A DNA stretch of 64,000 nucleotides from assembly GCA_036391875.1 (NCBI GenBank), contig DASVZA010000039.1, positions 124,001 through 188,000 on the forward strand, in the 5' to 3' direction. The notes under the pieces are model-generated. The model was given only the letters and a program-made list of their open reading frames with translations. It did not search any database and was not told the origin of the DNA. The position numbers were made by a program, and so were the translations under genes. Below, in pieces: positions 55,736 to 64,000 of this stretch; the stretch's first letter is position 1; each line of letters begins with the position of its first letter. This DNA comes from Parasulfuritortus sp036391875. Lineage in GTDB: Bacteria > Pseudomonadota > Gammaproteobacteria > Burkholderiales > Thiobacillaceae.

Positions 55736-56122
55736 ATGCAACACCTGACCCCGAAGGAAACCTTCGAGTTTTTGAATGACAACCCGGATGCCGTCTTCAT
55801 CGATTGCCGCTCGGAATGGGAATTCCTGTTCGTCGGCCACGCCAAGGACAGCCTGCTGATCCCTTGGTACGAGGGCGAGAACTGGGACCTCAATCCGCGC
55901 TTCCTGGGCGAAGTGCGGGCGGCCGCCTCGCACCACCGGCCGGTGATGCTGATCTGCCGCTCGGGCAATCGCTCCAAGGAGGCCGGCGAGTTCCTGGAGC
56001 AGAACGGCTTCACCGACGTCTACAACGTCCGGTTCGGCTTCGAGGGCGAGTTGGACGAGCATCACCACCGTTCGACGATCAACGGCTGGCGCTTCGACGG
56101 CCTGCCCTGGGAGCAGTGCTGA
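55736..56122 (+). CDS. Single-domain rhodanese
   Basis: 128 residues with the catalytic loop CRSGNRS (Cys nucleophile) and the rhodanese start AVFIDCRSEWEFLFVGHAKDS. Single-domain rhodaneses carry persulfide sulfur between donors and acceptors. No signal peptide, so it is cytoplasmic. GAGGAGA precedes the ATG. The extension PWYEGENWDLNPRFLGEV between the first strand and the active loop is longer than in GlpE. Single-gene unit. Confidence 0.92.
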   Translation: MQHLTPKETFEFLNDNPDAVFIDCRSEWEFLFVGHAKDSLLIPWYEGENWDLNPRFLGEVRAAASHHRPVMLICRSGNRSKEAGEFLEQNGFTDVYNVRFGFEGELDEHHHRSTINGWRFDGLPWEQC

Positions 56123-56138
56123 CCGGCTGAAGTGCGGT

Positions 56139-56164
56139 CGACGAATCAGGGTTCCGATTCGTCG
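56139..56164. other. Hairpin between convergent rhodanese and GGDEF genes
   Basis: A perfect 9-bp inverted repeat (CGACGAATC / GATTCGTCG, 56139-56147 and 56156-56164) separated by 8 nt. It overlaps the last codons of the minus-strand GGDEF gene. There is no U-run, so it is at best a weak or Rho-assisted terminator for both convergent genes. Confidence 0.5.
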
Positions 56165-57411
56165 GCCGCGCAGCGCACTCGGTTGCGGCCGGCTCGCTTG
56201 GCCAGGTACATGGTCTCGTCGGCACGGCGCATGAGGCTTTCGTAACTCGTCCCGTGTTCGGGGAAGAGTGCGATGCCGGCGCTGGCGCCGATGACGTGCT
56301 CGCCTGCGGCCGAGGCGATCGGGCGGCGGATCGCGGCGAGGACCTTTTCCGCCACCTGGATCGCCGTCTCCCGCTCGGTCAGGTCCTGGATCAGCAGCAC
56401 GAATTCGTCGCCGCCGACCCGCGCCGTGGTGTCCCCTTCCCGAGTGCATTCGCGCAGGCGCTTGGCCACCACCTTGAGCACTTCATCGCCGACCATGTGG
56501 CCGAAGGTGTCGTTGACCGTCTTGAAGCCGTCCAGATCGACGTAGACCAGGGCCAGGCCGATCTTGCGGCGCCCCGCCTCGGCGATGGCCTGGCGGGCGC
56601 GGTCGGCTAGCAGCAGGCGGTTGGGCAGGCCGGTGCCGATGTCGTGCAGGGCGAGTTCGGTCACCCGCTTCTCGGCCAGTTTCTGGGCGGTGACGTCGGA
56701 GAAGGCGATGAGCCCGGCCCGGCGGCCCTCCCAGGTGATGGTCGAGGCGTGCACGCGCCAGTGGCGGTGCGAGCCGTCCTTGCGGATCATGCGCAGGTCA
56801 TAGCGGGCAGGGGCATTGTTGCCCTGCATGCGGAGGCGGTGATATTCCGCCAGCCGTTCACGGTCGGCTTCCGCGACCAGGGGCAGGAAGGGGCGGCCGA
56901 TCAATTCGGCCTGATCGTAACCGATCAGTTCGCAGCAGGCCGGGTTGGCGAAATGGATGATGCCGTCCTGGGCGATCATGACGCCGAGCGGCAGGTTTTC
57001 GATGAAGCCCCGATAGAGCGATTCCGATTCGCGCAGGTCGGCCTCGCCGCGCTGCAATTCGGTGATGTCCCGGCCCACGATCAGCAGAAAAGGGCCGCCG
57101 GGCCCTTCGATCCTGGTCGCCCCGATCAGCAGGCGCACCGACTTGCCGTCCTTGGCCCGGAAACCGGCCTCGCTGTCCATGGCGTAGCCCTGCCTTTGGA
57201 TTTGTTCGGTCAGCGGGGTGCGGTCGCGAGCCTCGTCTTCCCAGATGCCGAGTTCCTGCGCCGTCCGACCGATCACCTCTTCCCGCCGGTAGCCGAACAG
57301 TTCCAGGAATGCCCGGTTGACCTCGACGTGCATGCCGTCGGACAGCCGGGAAAGTGCCATCGGCTCCGGGTTGATCTGGAATATCTTGTTGAGGATGTCG
57401 CTATGCAGCAT
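56146..57411 (-). CDS. PAS-PAS-GGDEF diguanylate cyclase
   Basis: 421 residues: two PAS domains (about 5-115 and 125-245: NPACCELIGYDQAELIGRPF and HWRVHASTITWEGRRAGLIAFSDV), then GGDEF (about 250-410). The active-site loop is intact GGDEF (ARVGGDEFVLLIQD) and the inhibitory I-site RxxD is REGD five residues before it, so it should make cyclic-di-GMP with product feedback. No membrane helix. Start ATG 57411 gives MLHSDILNKIF; upstream in-frame starts exist but are less likely. Confidence 0.92.
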   Translation of the reverse strand: MLHSDILNKIFQINPEPMALSRLSDGMHVEVNRAFLELFGYRREEVIGRTAQELGIWEDEARDRTPLTEQIQRQGYAMDSEAGFRAKDGKSVRLLIGATRIEGPGGPFLLIVGRDITELQRGEADLRESESLYRGFIENLPLGVMIAQDGIIHFANPACCELIGYDQAELIGRPFLPLVAEADRERLAEYHRLRMQGNNAPARYDLRMIRKDGSHRHWRVHASTITWEGRRAGLIAFSDVTAQKLAEKRVTELALHDIGTGLPNRLLLADRARQAIAEAGRRKIGLALVYVDLDGFKTVNDTFGHMVGDEVLKVVAKRLRECTREGDTTARVGGDEFVLLIQDLTERETAIQVAEKVLAAIRRPIASAAGEHVIGASAGIALFPEHGTSYESLMRRADETMYLAKRAGRNRVRCAADESEP

Positions 57412-57494
57412 CTCGGCAGAGTCGGAGCACGGGCATGACGCGGATATTACGACCATAGCAGGTCCAGGCCTGCCATGGTCGGGCAATGGCCGTT

Positions 57495-57941
57495 TCAGTG
57501 CTTGCCGGTGCTGCCGAACCCCCCCTCGCCGCGCTGGCTGTCGCCGAACTCGTCGACGATCTTGAACTGGGCCTGGACGACCGGGACGATGACCATCTGG
57601 GCAATGCGCTCGAAGGGCTGGATGGTGAACGCCTCCTGGCCGCGGTTCCAGACCGAGACCATGAGCTGGCCCTGGTAGTCCGAATCGATCAGGCCGACCA
57701 GGTTGCCCAGCACCACGCCGTGCTTATGGCCCAGCCCGGAACGGGGCAGGATCATCGCCGCGTAGCCGGCATCGGCCAGGTGGATGGCCAGGCCGGTCGG
57801 GATCAGTTGCGTCTCGCCCGGGTTGAGCACGACGGCGGCGTCCAGGCAGGCGCGCAGGTCGAGGCCGGCGCTGCCGGGTGTGGCGTAGTGGGGGAGCTGG
57901 TCGCGGACGCGTTCGTCCAGGATCTTCAGATCGACGTGCAT
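57495..57941 (-). CDS. dut: dUTP diphosphatase
   Basis: 148 residues, trimeric dUTPase type. Motifs: TPGSAGLDLRA, LPRSGLGHKHGVV, LVGLIDSDYQG (active-site Asp), FERIAQMVIVPV and the flexible C-terminal arm RGEGGFGSTGKH. It makes dUMP for thymidylate and keeps uracil out of DNA. It follows coaBC by 36 bp, the conserved order. Confidence 0.97.
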   Translation of the reverse strand: MHVDLKILDERVRDQLPHYATPGSAGLDLRACLDAAVVLNPGETQLIPTGLAIHLADAGYAAMILPRSGLGHKHGVVLGNLVGLIDSDYQGQLMVSVWNRGQEAFTIQPFERIAQMVIVPVVQAQFKIVDEFGDSQRGEGGFGSTGKH

Positions 57942-57977
57942 GGTTTCTCCAGTGTGTGCCTGCCCGGGCGGGCAGGG

Positions 57978-59171
57978 TTAGGGGCGTTTGGCGTTGTACA
58001 GCCTGGCGATGTGGGCGATCAGGCGGCGGGCCTGGGTCTGCTTGTCGGTCTTCTCCAGCACGTGCCTGCCGTCGTCGTCGAGCAGGATCAGTTCCGTGTC
58101 GTCGCTGCCGATGGCGGCGTTGGCGTCGTTGGCGACGATCAGCGGCAGGTGCTTGCGTTTGCGCTTCAGCTCGGCGTACTCCTCCAGGTTCTCGCTCTCG
58201 GCGGCGAAGCCGACGCAGAACGGCGCGGTCTCCTGGCGGGTGACGTTGGCCAGGATGTCCGGGTTGGGTGCCAGTTCCAGGGTGAGGATGTGGGCGTCCT
58301 TCTTGATCTTGTTCTCGGACGGGTTGAGCACGTAGTAGTCGGCCACCGCGGCCACCGAGATGAAGATGTCGGCGTCGTCGGTGCGGGCTTCGACCGCTTC
58401 CAGCATCTGCTGGGCGCTGGTCACGGCCACGATTTCCGCGGCGGCGGGCGGACGCAGGCCAGTCGGCCCGGAGACCAGGGTGACCTCGGCGCCGGCCTCG
58501 ATCGCGGCGCGGGCCACGGCATAGCCCATCTTGCCGGAGGAGCGGTTGGTGATGCCGCGCACCGCGTCGATCGCCTCGTAGGTCGGGCCGGCGGTGATCA
58601 GCACCCGCAGCCCGCGCAGGTTCTTGGGCTGGACGTAGGCCTCCACTGCCTCGACGATATCCTCCGGTTCCAGCATTCGGCCCAAGCCGGTCTCGCCGCA
58701 GGCCTGCTCGCCCGAGGCCGGGCCGAGCAGGGCGACGCCGTCGTCGGCCAGCAGCTCGACGTTGCGCCGGGTAGCCGGGTTTTCCCACATCTGCCGGTTC
58801 ATGGCCGGCGCCGCCAGCAAGGGGCAGTCGCGCGCCAGGCAGAGGGTCGACAAGAGATCGTCGGCCTGGCCCTGGGCCAGGCGGGCCAGGAAGTCGGCCG
58901 AGGCCGGGGCGACCAGGATCAGGTCGGCGTTGCGGGACAGGTCGATGTGGGCCATGCCGTTGGCCATCCGCGCGTCCCACAGGTCGCTGTAGACCGACCG
59001 GCCGGTGATGGCCTGGAAGGTCGCGGCGCCTACGAAATGGCCGGCGGCGGCGGTCATCACCACCTGCACCTCCACGCCGCGTTTCACCAGCAGGCGGGCC
59101 AGTTCGGCCGCCTTGTAGGCCGCCACGCCGCCGGTGACACCCAGGATGATGCGTTTGAGCGAGGTTTCCAT
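57978..59171 (-). CDS. coaBC: Bifunctional phosphopantothenoylcysteine decarboxylase/synthetase
   Basis: 397 residues. CoaC half (FMN flavodoxin-like: ILGVTGGVAAYKAAELAR, HIDLSRNADLILVAPASADF with the His, PAMNRQMWENPA) and CoaB half (LITAGPTYEAIDAVRGITNRSSGKMGYA, VAAVADYY, KIKKD, and ANDAN). It supplies 4'-phosphopantetheine for coenzyme A. Cotranscribed with dut; divergent from radC. Confidence 0.96.
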   Translation of the reverse strand: METSLKRIILGVTGGVAAYKAAELARLLVKRGVEVQVVMTAAAGHFVGAATFQAITGRSVYSDLWDARMANGMAHIDLSRNADLILVAPASADFLARLAQGQADDLLSTLCLARDCPLLAAPAMNRQMWENPATRRNVELLADDGVALLGPASGEQACGETGLGRMLEPEDIVEAVEAYVQPKNLRGLRVLITAGPTYEAIDAVRGITNRSSGKMGYAVARAAIEAGAEVTLVSGPTGLRPPAAAEIVAVTSAQQMLEAVEARTDDADIFISVAAVADYYVLNPSENKIKKDAHILTLELAPNPDILANVTRQETAPFCVGFAAESENLEEYAELKRKRKHLPLIVANDANAAIGSDDTELILLDDDGRHVLEKTDKQTQARRLIAHIARLYNAKRP

Positions 59172-59274
59172 CGATTGGCCCGGTTGATAATGGGGGCTAC
59201 ATTCTACGATCTACTCTATAGTCATTGACAGGCCGGCGATGCGGCCGCAAAAACAAGACTTGAAGGGGATGGTC

Positions 59275-59949
59275 ATGGCGATAACCGATTGGCCGGCCGG
59301 CGAGCGGCCGCGCGAACGTTTGCTCAATGAGGGTGCAAGCGCCCTGTCCGACGCCGAACTGCTGGCGATCTTCCTGCGGGTGGGCGTGCGCGGCAAAAGC
59401 GCCGTGGACCTCGCCCGCGAGCTGATCGGCCACTTCGGCAGCCTGAACCGGCTGTTCTCGGCCAGCCGGATGGAATGCACCAAGGTCAGCGGCCTGGGCG
59501 ATGCCAAGTATGCCCAGTTGCAGGCCGTGCTGGAGATGAGCCGCCGGGCGCTGGCCGAGGCCATGCGGGAGCGGGATGCGCTGTCCTCGCCGGCCGCGGT
59601 GCGCGACTATCTGAGGCTCAGGCTGGCCGCGCTGCCGCACGAGGTCTTCCTGGTCGTGTTTCTCGACGCCCAGAACCGGGTGCTGGACGCGGAGGAACTG
59701 TTCCGCGGCTCTCTGACCCAGACCAGCGTCTATCCCCGCGAGGTGGTGAAGCGGGCCCTGGCCCACAACGCGGCCGGCGTGATCCTGGCCCACAATCATC
59801 CTTCCGGCGTCGCCGAGCCCTCGCAGGCCGACCGCTGGTTGACGGAGCAGTTGAGGACTGCGCTCGTCCTGGTCGAGGTCAAGGTGCTCGACCACTTCGT
59901 CGTGGCCGGCGCTCAGGCCTTGTCGTTTGCCGAGCGCGGCTGGCTCTGA
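59275..59949 (+). CDS. radC: RadC-family JAB-domain protein
   Basis: 224 residues: N-terminal helix-hairpin-helix-like region (LLNEGASALSDAELLAIFLRVGV) and the JAB/MPN metal site HNHPSGVAEPSQAD. The family was named for radiation sensitivity but its function is unproven; phage and plasmid copies have anti-restriction roles. An ATG at 59269 is an alternative to 59275, and GAAGGGG favours 59275. It overlaps the convergent N-formylglutamate amidohydrolase gene by 37 bp. Confidence 0.93.
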   Translation: MAITDWPAGERPRERLLNEGASALSDAELLAIFLRVGVRGKSAVDLARELIGHFGSLNRLFSASRMECTKVSGLGDAKYAQLQAVLEMSRRALAEAMRERDALSSPAAVRDYLRLRLAALPHEVFLVVFLDAQNRVLDAEELFRGSLTQTSVYPREVVKRALAHNAAGVILAHNHPSGVAEPSQADRWLTEQLRTALVLVEVKVLDHFVVAGAQALSFAERGWL

Positions 59950-60656
59950 GTCGCCGCCAGTGCCCGGCGCAGCGCGGCGATCAGCAGCCGGCGCAGCCGG
60001 CGCCAGTCCTCGCCGTCGCGCGCGACCTGGCACTGGTTGACCTCCAGCTCGACGCCGACATAGGCCGAGTCGGAAAAGCGGCGGCGCAGGTAGGCGGCGA
60101 AGCCGTCGGACGTGCCGCGGTAGGGGTAGTTGCGCCGCACCCGGATGCCCGGCGCCAGTTCGGCGAGCGCCGCCTGCCAGGCCCGGCACAGGGCCGACTC
60201 GCCGGGACGGCCGGGGTCGTAGAGCAGGCCGACATCGGCGTTCCTGATCTCACCGTCGAGCACGGGCGTGAAGCTGTGCGAGGCGATGTGCACCACCCGC
60301 AGGCCGCGCCCGGCAGCGTCGGCGACCGCGGCTTCGACCTTGCTCCGGTAGGGCAGGTAATGACGTTCGAGGATATCTTTGCGCACGGCGTCCGGCAGGT
60401 CCCGGGTGATTTCGGAATACAGCCTGGGATGGCGGACGGAGCGGTTGAGGTCGATGAGCAGGCGGCTCACGGTGGACTGGAACAACGGCGCCCGGAGTTC
60501 GGCCGCCAGTTCGCGGGCCAGCGTCAGCGCGCCGGGGTCGTGGCCCCGGTGGCTGGCCAACAATGCCGAATGCGCCCGGAACAGGGGGCGGTAGGCCGGC
60601 GGAATCACGTTGCCGCCATGCTCGCAGCTGATCAGGAGGAAGTCGTGTCCGGCCAT
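59913..60656 (-). CDS. N-formylglutamate amidohydrolase family protein
   Basis: 247 residues of the FGase fold: LLISCEHGGNVIP at the N-terminus (metal His), DLNRSVRHPRL, HIASHSFTPVLDG and YVGVELEVNQCQ. Family members hydrolyse N-formylglutamate or related gamma-amides. It is the last gene of a minus-strand operon; its ATG overlaps the GCS2 stop (TGATG). Its association with RimK-like and GCS2-like ligases suggests it hydrolyses an amidoligase product, which is inference. Confidence 0.87.
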   Translation of the reverse strand: MAGHDFLLISCEHGGNVIPPAYRPLFRAHSALLASHRGHDPGALTLARELAAELRAPLFQSTVSRLLIDLNRSVRHPRLYSEITRDLPDAVRKDILERHYLPYRSKVEAAVADAAGRGLRVVHIASHSFTPVLDGEIRNADVGLLYDPGRPGESALCRAWQAALAELAPGIRVRRNYPYRGTSDGFAAYLRRRFSDSAYVGVELEVNQCQVARDGEDWRRLRRLLIAALRRALAATQSQPRSANDKA

Positions 60657-61879
60657 CAGTCGAGGCCCGTGAACTGCCGCCCCTCGGCGAGGCAATCGCA
60701 CAGGCGGCGATAGACAGCCGCCAGCTTCGCGTGACCGGGGCTCGGCCCTGTGGCTGCGCGGATGCGCCGGGCGAGCGATCCCTGGTCGAGCATCACGCCG
60801 AGTTCCTGGCCGAAGGCCGGCGCGGTGGCTTCGCACAGATGCCGCCACACCTGGCCCGCCGTGCAGGGTTGGCCGGAGAGGCCGAGAAGGCGGAGGTAGT
60901 CCGGGTCGGCGATCTGTGCCCGTTCCCCGTGCCGGATGCAGTCCGCCAGGATGACGGCCAGCGTTTCGGTCGGCATGGCCTGCTGCGATTCCAGCGCCGA
61001 CCAGCGCCGGTCGTACAGCGCGCGCACGGCGGCCACGGTGGCAGCGGCGATCGCCAGGTCGGCGCGTGGGCATTCCTGCATGTCGATGACCCGGATCTCC
61101 AGGGCATCGCGCTCGAAGCGCGGGATGGCGCCTCGGGCGTTGAGCCATTCGTGGCCGAGCGGGCTGTGCGGGTCGCGGGCGGCAAGTTCCTCGTACATGG
61201 GGGCCAGGACCTGCGCTTCGTAGGCGGCGCGGCCGGTGGTCGTATCCGGGATCAAGCGGCCCATGCTGGCCGGGATGGCGGCCTGATGGTCGCGGTAGGC
61301 GGCCATCCGGGCATCGAGGAAACCGCTCTCCCGGCCGTCGGCGAACGGCGAGCTGGCCGCCAGGGCGGGCAGGATGGGCAGCACCAGGCGCACTGCGGCG
61401 TGCAGGCGGGTGAATTCGGCATCGTCGGCGAAGGGCAGGTTCAGGTGCATGCTCTGCAGGTTGGCGAAGCCGTGCCGGCGGCAGTCGAACAGCCGGTCGT
61501 AGGCGGCATAGATCTCGGCGGATTCGTGCGGCCAGAGCCGGGTTTCGCGCGCCGGGTCCATCCAGGGGTGCATGCCGCCGGGCATGAGCCGCGCGCCTTC
61601 GGCCACAAGGCGCTGCTCGAGCGCGGCGACCTCCGCCTGGAAGGCGCCGGCCAGCGGTTCGAGCGACGGCCAGGGTTCGGCGTTCTTGACCTCCACCAGG
61701 TGCAGCGTCAGTTCGTTGGACCAGGCCATGCCGCGCCGCCGGACCTCGCAGGCGGCATGGCCGTCGCCGTCGACCAGCAGGCGGTCGGCGATCGGCCGCA
61801 CATCCAGGGTGCCGCGGTCGACGATCATGTATTCCAGTTCGATGCCGTTGGCGGAAAAGGCGGGCCTTGCTGCGCTCAT
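60656..61879 (-). CDS. Carboxylate-amine ligase of the GCS2 family
   Basis: 407 residues of the glutamate-cysteine ligase family 2 fold (glutamine-synthetase-like). Features: NGIELEYMIVD, MSNELTLHLVEVKN-like WSNELTLHLVEVKN, HLNLPFADDAEF, and RFERDALEIRVIDMQECPRADLAI. These enzymes form ATP-dependent peptide bonds to Glu or related carboxylates; true GshA activity is not implied. ATG 61879 overlaps the RimK-like stop by 4 nt. Frames extending further are not real. Confidence 0.87.
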   Translation of the reverse strand: MSAARPAFSANGIELEYMIVDRGTLDVRPIADRLLVDGDGHAACEVRRRGMAWSNELTLHLVEVKNAEPWPSLEPLAGAFQAEVAALEQRLVAEGARLMPGGMHPWMDPARETRLWPHESAEIYAAYDRLFDCRRHGFANLQSMHLNLPFADDAEFTRLHAAVRLVLPILPALAASSPFADGRESGFLDARMAAYRDHQAAIPASMGRLIPDTTTGRAAYEAQVLAPMYEELAARDPHSPLGHEWLNARGAIPRFERDALEIRVIDMQECPRADLAIAAATVAAVRALYDRRWSALESQQAMPTETLAVILADCIRHGERAQIADPDYLRLLGLSGQPCTAGQVWRHLCEATAPAFGQELGVMLDQGSLARRIRAATGPSPGHAKLAAVYRRLCDCLAEGRQFTGLD

Positions 61880-63342
61880 CGTGCGCTCCCCTGCTTGCGG
61901 GCCTCGATGCGCTGCCGGAAGACCACCATGACCTCGCGGTACAGCGTGTCCTTGAGCACGCCGTCCTCGTTGCCGGCATCGACGTTCGGATTGTCGTTGA
62001 CTTCGATCACCACGCAGCGGCGGCCAACTTGCTTGATGTCCACGCCGTAGAAGCCGTCGCCGATCAGGTTGGCCGCCTTGAGTGCCAAGCCCACCACTTC
62101 CCTGGGCACCGCGTCGATGGCATAGGCCTCGGTCGGGCCCTCGACGTAGCCGGCATGATCGTGGCGGACGATCTGCCAGTGGCCGGGGGCCATGTAGTAG
62201 CGGCAGGCGAACAGGGGGCGACGGTCGAGGATGCCGATGCGCCAGTCGAATTCGGTGGGCAGCCATTCCTGGGCGACGATCAGTTCGGACTTGTCGAGCA
62301 GGCTGCGGACCGCTGCGTTCAGTTCGGCCGGAGTCTCCACCTTCATCACGCCCATGGAGAAGGAACTGTCCGGCTTCTTCAGGACGCAAGGCAGCGACAG
62401 GGCCGGTTCGATCCCGGCCAGGTTGCCGCGGTGCACCAACAGGGTCCGCGGCGTCGGCAGGCGGTGACGGGCGAGCAGTTCGGCCAGGTAGACCTTGTTG
62501 TTGCACTTCACGATGGAGGCGGGATCGTCGATGACCACCAGTCCCTCGGCGGCGGCGCGGCGCGAGAAGCGGTAGGTGTAGTGGTTGACGAAGGTGGTGT
62601 CGCGGATGAACAGCGCGTCGAATTCGGCGAGGCGGCCGATGTCGGTGCGGGTGATGTAGGTGGCGTCCAGGCCGGAGGCGGCCGCAGCCTTCTCGAATTT
62701 GCGCAGGGCCCGCGGATTGGAGGGTGGTTCGGGATTGAGCGGGTCGACCAGGATGGCGAGGTCGTGGCGCGGGACGGTGCGGCGCCTTGGCAGTCGCTTG
62801 CGGCCGGCGAAGTAGTCGCTCGCGGCCCGAACCACGAAGCTCATGTGGCTGGGCGGAATGTCGTTGGCGGCGATCGGATGCACGCACTTCAGCTGCCACT
62901 GGCCATTGTCGCGCTCGAAGTTGGCCCGCAGCAGGGGCGCCGGCATGAGGTTGAAGAGCTGCCGGCTCAGGCGTGCGTGGCGGGCCGCGAGGTTGCGGCC
63001 GAAGTAGATCGACAACTGGAAGCGGTTCGAACGGATGGTGCCGAGCGATTTCTGGATCAGCGCGTCCAGGTCTTCGGTCAGCACCTTGATCAGGCTGCGC
63101 GATCGCAGGTCGCCGATGGTGTGGACGCTGGGCAGCGGCTTGTGGCCGCGGGCCTCGGCCAGCAGGGATACGTAGTAGCCGAGGCTCTGGTAGCGGTAAG
63201 ACTTGCACAGGTTGAACACCTTGGCGGCGCGGTCGTCGGAGAAGGCGTTCTCGGTCAGGTAGGCACGCGCGGAGACGACTTCCACGCCAGGGATGTCGAG
63301 CGGCCAGGCCTGGGGGGTTTCAACGACGATCAGGATGCCCAT
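61876..63342 (-). CDS. RimK-like ATP-grasp ligase with RLAN N-terminal domain
   Basis: 488 residues: an N-terminal region (about 1-190) matching the RLAN-type extension of RimK-like proteins (MGILIVVETP, AYLTENAFSDDRAAKVFNLCKSYRYQSLGYYVSLLAEARG) and a C-terminal ATP-grasp (about 250-470: CVLKKPDSSFSMGVMKV, IVAQEWLPTEFDWRIGIL, GFYGVDIKQ, VIEVNDNPNVDAG). Such enzymes add amino acids to a carboxylate. Starts inside the C39-like gene (23-nt overlap) and overlaps GCS2 by 4 nt. Confidence 0.9.
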   Translation of the reverse strand: MGILIVVETPQAWPLDIPGVEVVSARAYLTENAFSDDRAAKVFNLCKSYRYQSLGYYVSLLAEARGHKPLPSVHTIGDLRSRSLIKVLTEDLDALIQKSLGTIRSNRFQLSIYFGRNLAARHARLSRQLFNLMPAPLLRANFERDNGQWQLKCVHPIAANDIPPSHMSFVVRAASDYFAGRKRLPRRRTVPRHDLAILVDPLNPEPPSNPRALRKFEKAAAASGLDATYITRTDIGRLAEFDALFIRDTTFVNHYTYRFSRRAAAEGLVVIDDPASIVKCNNKVYLAELLARHRLPTPRTLLVHRGNLAGIEPALSLPCVLKKPDSSFSMGVMKVETPAELNAAVRSLLDKSELIVAQEWLPTEFDWRIGILDRRPLFACRYYMAPGHWQIVRHDHAGYVEGPTEAYAIDAVPREVVGLALKAANLIGDGFYGVDIKQVGRRCVVIEVNDNPNVDAGNEDGVLKDTLYREVMVVFRQRIEARKQGSAR

Positions 63343-64000
63343 GGGGTTCGGTCCGCCGGTCGCGCATTGCCGGCTGGATCACCAGAAGGTTCGCGTCGTG
63401 GGTGACGATGCCCAGCAGGACCGCCGCCAGCACCCGGTCGATGCTCATCCAGTATTCGTGCTTCGGGCCATAGGGGTCGGCGACCAGGACCGAGCGTTGC
63501 CGCCGGTCGTAGCCGGCCAGGATGACGAAATGGCCGCCCGGCTTGCCTCGGATGTCGTCCGGCGTGTCGTCCGGGCCGTATTCGCGCGCCGAGCGGTAGA
63601 GATAAGTCGAGGACAGCCCGGTCAGGATGGGAAGCCCCCGGCGCAGGATGCCGCGGACCAGGCTGCGGGTCGGGTCGGCCAAACGCAGCCGGCCGCCCAG
63701 GGCCAGGAACTCGAGATAGCCTTCGGTGGCATAGTGCAAGCGCGGATCGTCCTTCACCTCGCGCTGGCGGCAAAGCTTGTCGGCGATGTCGACGCCAGGC
63801 GCGAACCAGGTGGGGTCGAAGACCATCAGGTTGTAGGTGTAGATGGTCGCCCGGTAGCCCTTGCGCAGCGCGTCACAGGCGAGGAAGACCGCGAAAGTGC
63901 CGCCAAATTCCAGTTCGCGGGTGCGGGTCATCACCGCCTCGAGCGGCTCGTCTTCGTTCCAGTAGCGGTAGACGGCGTGCAGGCAGGTCGGTCCGCAGCT
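63320..64000 (-). CDS. C39-like peptidase, N-terminus outside the window
   Basis: Partial: the frame is open to the right edge and its real start lies beyond. The visible part of about 226 residues has SCGPTCLHAVYRYW (catalytic Cys of C39/papain-like folds) at the edge, PGGHFVILAGYDRRQRSVLVADPYGP (catalytic His and Asp) and a helical middle. C39-like domains cut double-glycine or similar leaders. It is the first visible gene of the amidoligase operon and overlaps the RimK-like gene by 23 nt. More residues upstream are needed to exclude a fused GNAT or other domain. Confidence 0.82.
   Translation of the reverse strand, partial: SCGPTCLHAVYRYWNEDEPLEAVMTRTRELEFGGTFAVFLACDALRKGYRATIYTYNLMVFDPTWFAPGVDIADKLCRQREVKDDPRLHYATEGYLEFLALGGRLRLADPTRSLVRGILRRGLPILTGLSSTYLYRSAREYGPDDTPDDIRGKPGGHFVILAGYDRRQRSVLVADPYGPKHEYWMSIDRVLAAVLLGIVTHDANLLVIQPAMRDRRTEPHGHPDRR

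Noticed and set aside
55634..55780. A 48-codon plus-strand frame starting MNNKMYS ahead of the rhodanese gene
   Set aside because: It overlaps the rhodanese start in another frame, is Arg-rich and lacks a ribosome site; the rhodanese frame has a clear one.

Overview
The window is GC-rich chromosomal DNA from a Gram-negative bacterium, most likely a betaproteobacterium (Nitrosomonadales/Rhodocyclales-like). Support comes from the lptM-lysA unit divergent from cyaY, hemC-hemD-hemX-hemY, yqgE-ruvX-pyrR-pyrB-pyrC', an SRP RNA beside dnaX-ybaB-recR, yhdP-nitrilase-tldD, and outer-membrane functions (PagL, YhdP, LptM). Almost all of it is coding; I see no tRNA, rRNA, CRISPR array, intact insertion sequence or prophage. 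Species-level assignment is not possible by eye.

Layout. 0-6.6 kb: histone H1-like protein, lysA/lptM/cyaY, a MATE exporter, a periplasmic DsrE-like protein, and a mercury uptake unit (merR divergent from merT-merP plus a GDCCVxC protein; no merA in the window). 6.6-13.8 kb: argH, a secreted thioredoxin-fold protein, the heme genes with a HemY reduced to its N-terminal domain, a ferredoxin-reductase and an SDR. 13.9-15.4 kb: a small lower-GC accessory pocket with an orphan PLD-like gene, a nested inverted repeat and a tiny secreted protein. 15.8-18.6 kb: two overlapping genes encoding MshEN/GspE_N-like domains fused to three and two DUF202-like membrane modules. 18.8-26.6 kb: phrB-DOMON-namZ, then yqgE-ruvX-pyrR-pyrB-pyrC' and a zinc metallopeptidase. 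26.6-32.5 kb: a compact minus-strand run from prlC to an ABC-2 exporter. 32.6-42.2 kb: gamma carbonic anhydrase, CZB protein, ybbN, purB, HDOD-GAF, recR, ybaB, dnaX, pagL, SRP RNA and aroG with a Phe/Tyr leader-peptide attenuator. 42.3-59.9 kb: cyclophilin, HD-GYP, tldD, nitrilase, yhdP, a HIT-fold nucleotidyltransferase-like gene overlapping metH, rhodanese, PAS-GGDEF, dut, coaBC, radC. 59.9-64.0 kb: an amidoligase-type operon (C39-like peptidase, RimK-like ATP-grasp, GCS2, N-formylglutamate amidohydrolase) running off the right edge.

Most genes are housekeeping. The most unusual locus is the MshEN-DUF202 pair: five copies of a three-helix module, each opened by a helix with Arg at exactly seven-residue spacing. 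A diguanylate cyclase, an HD-GYP protein and an HDOD protein lie in the same window, so a cyclic-di-GMP link is plausible but is inference. Second is the aroG leader, where a 23-codon peptide with the run FRFYFY precedes a terminator and a possible antiterminator. Third is the C39/RimK/GCS2/formylglutamate amidohydrolase operon, whose product is unknown to me.
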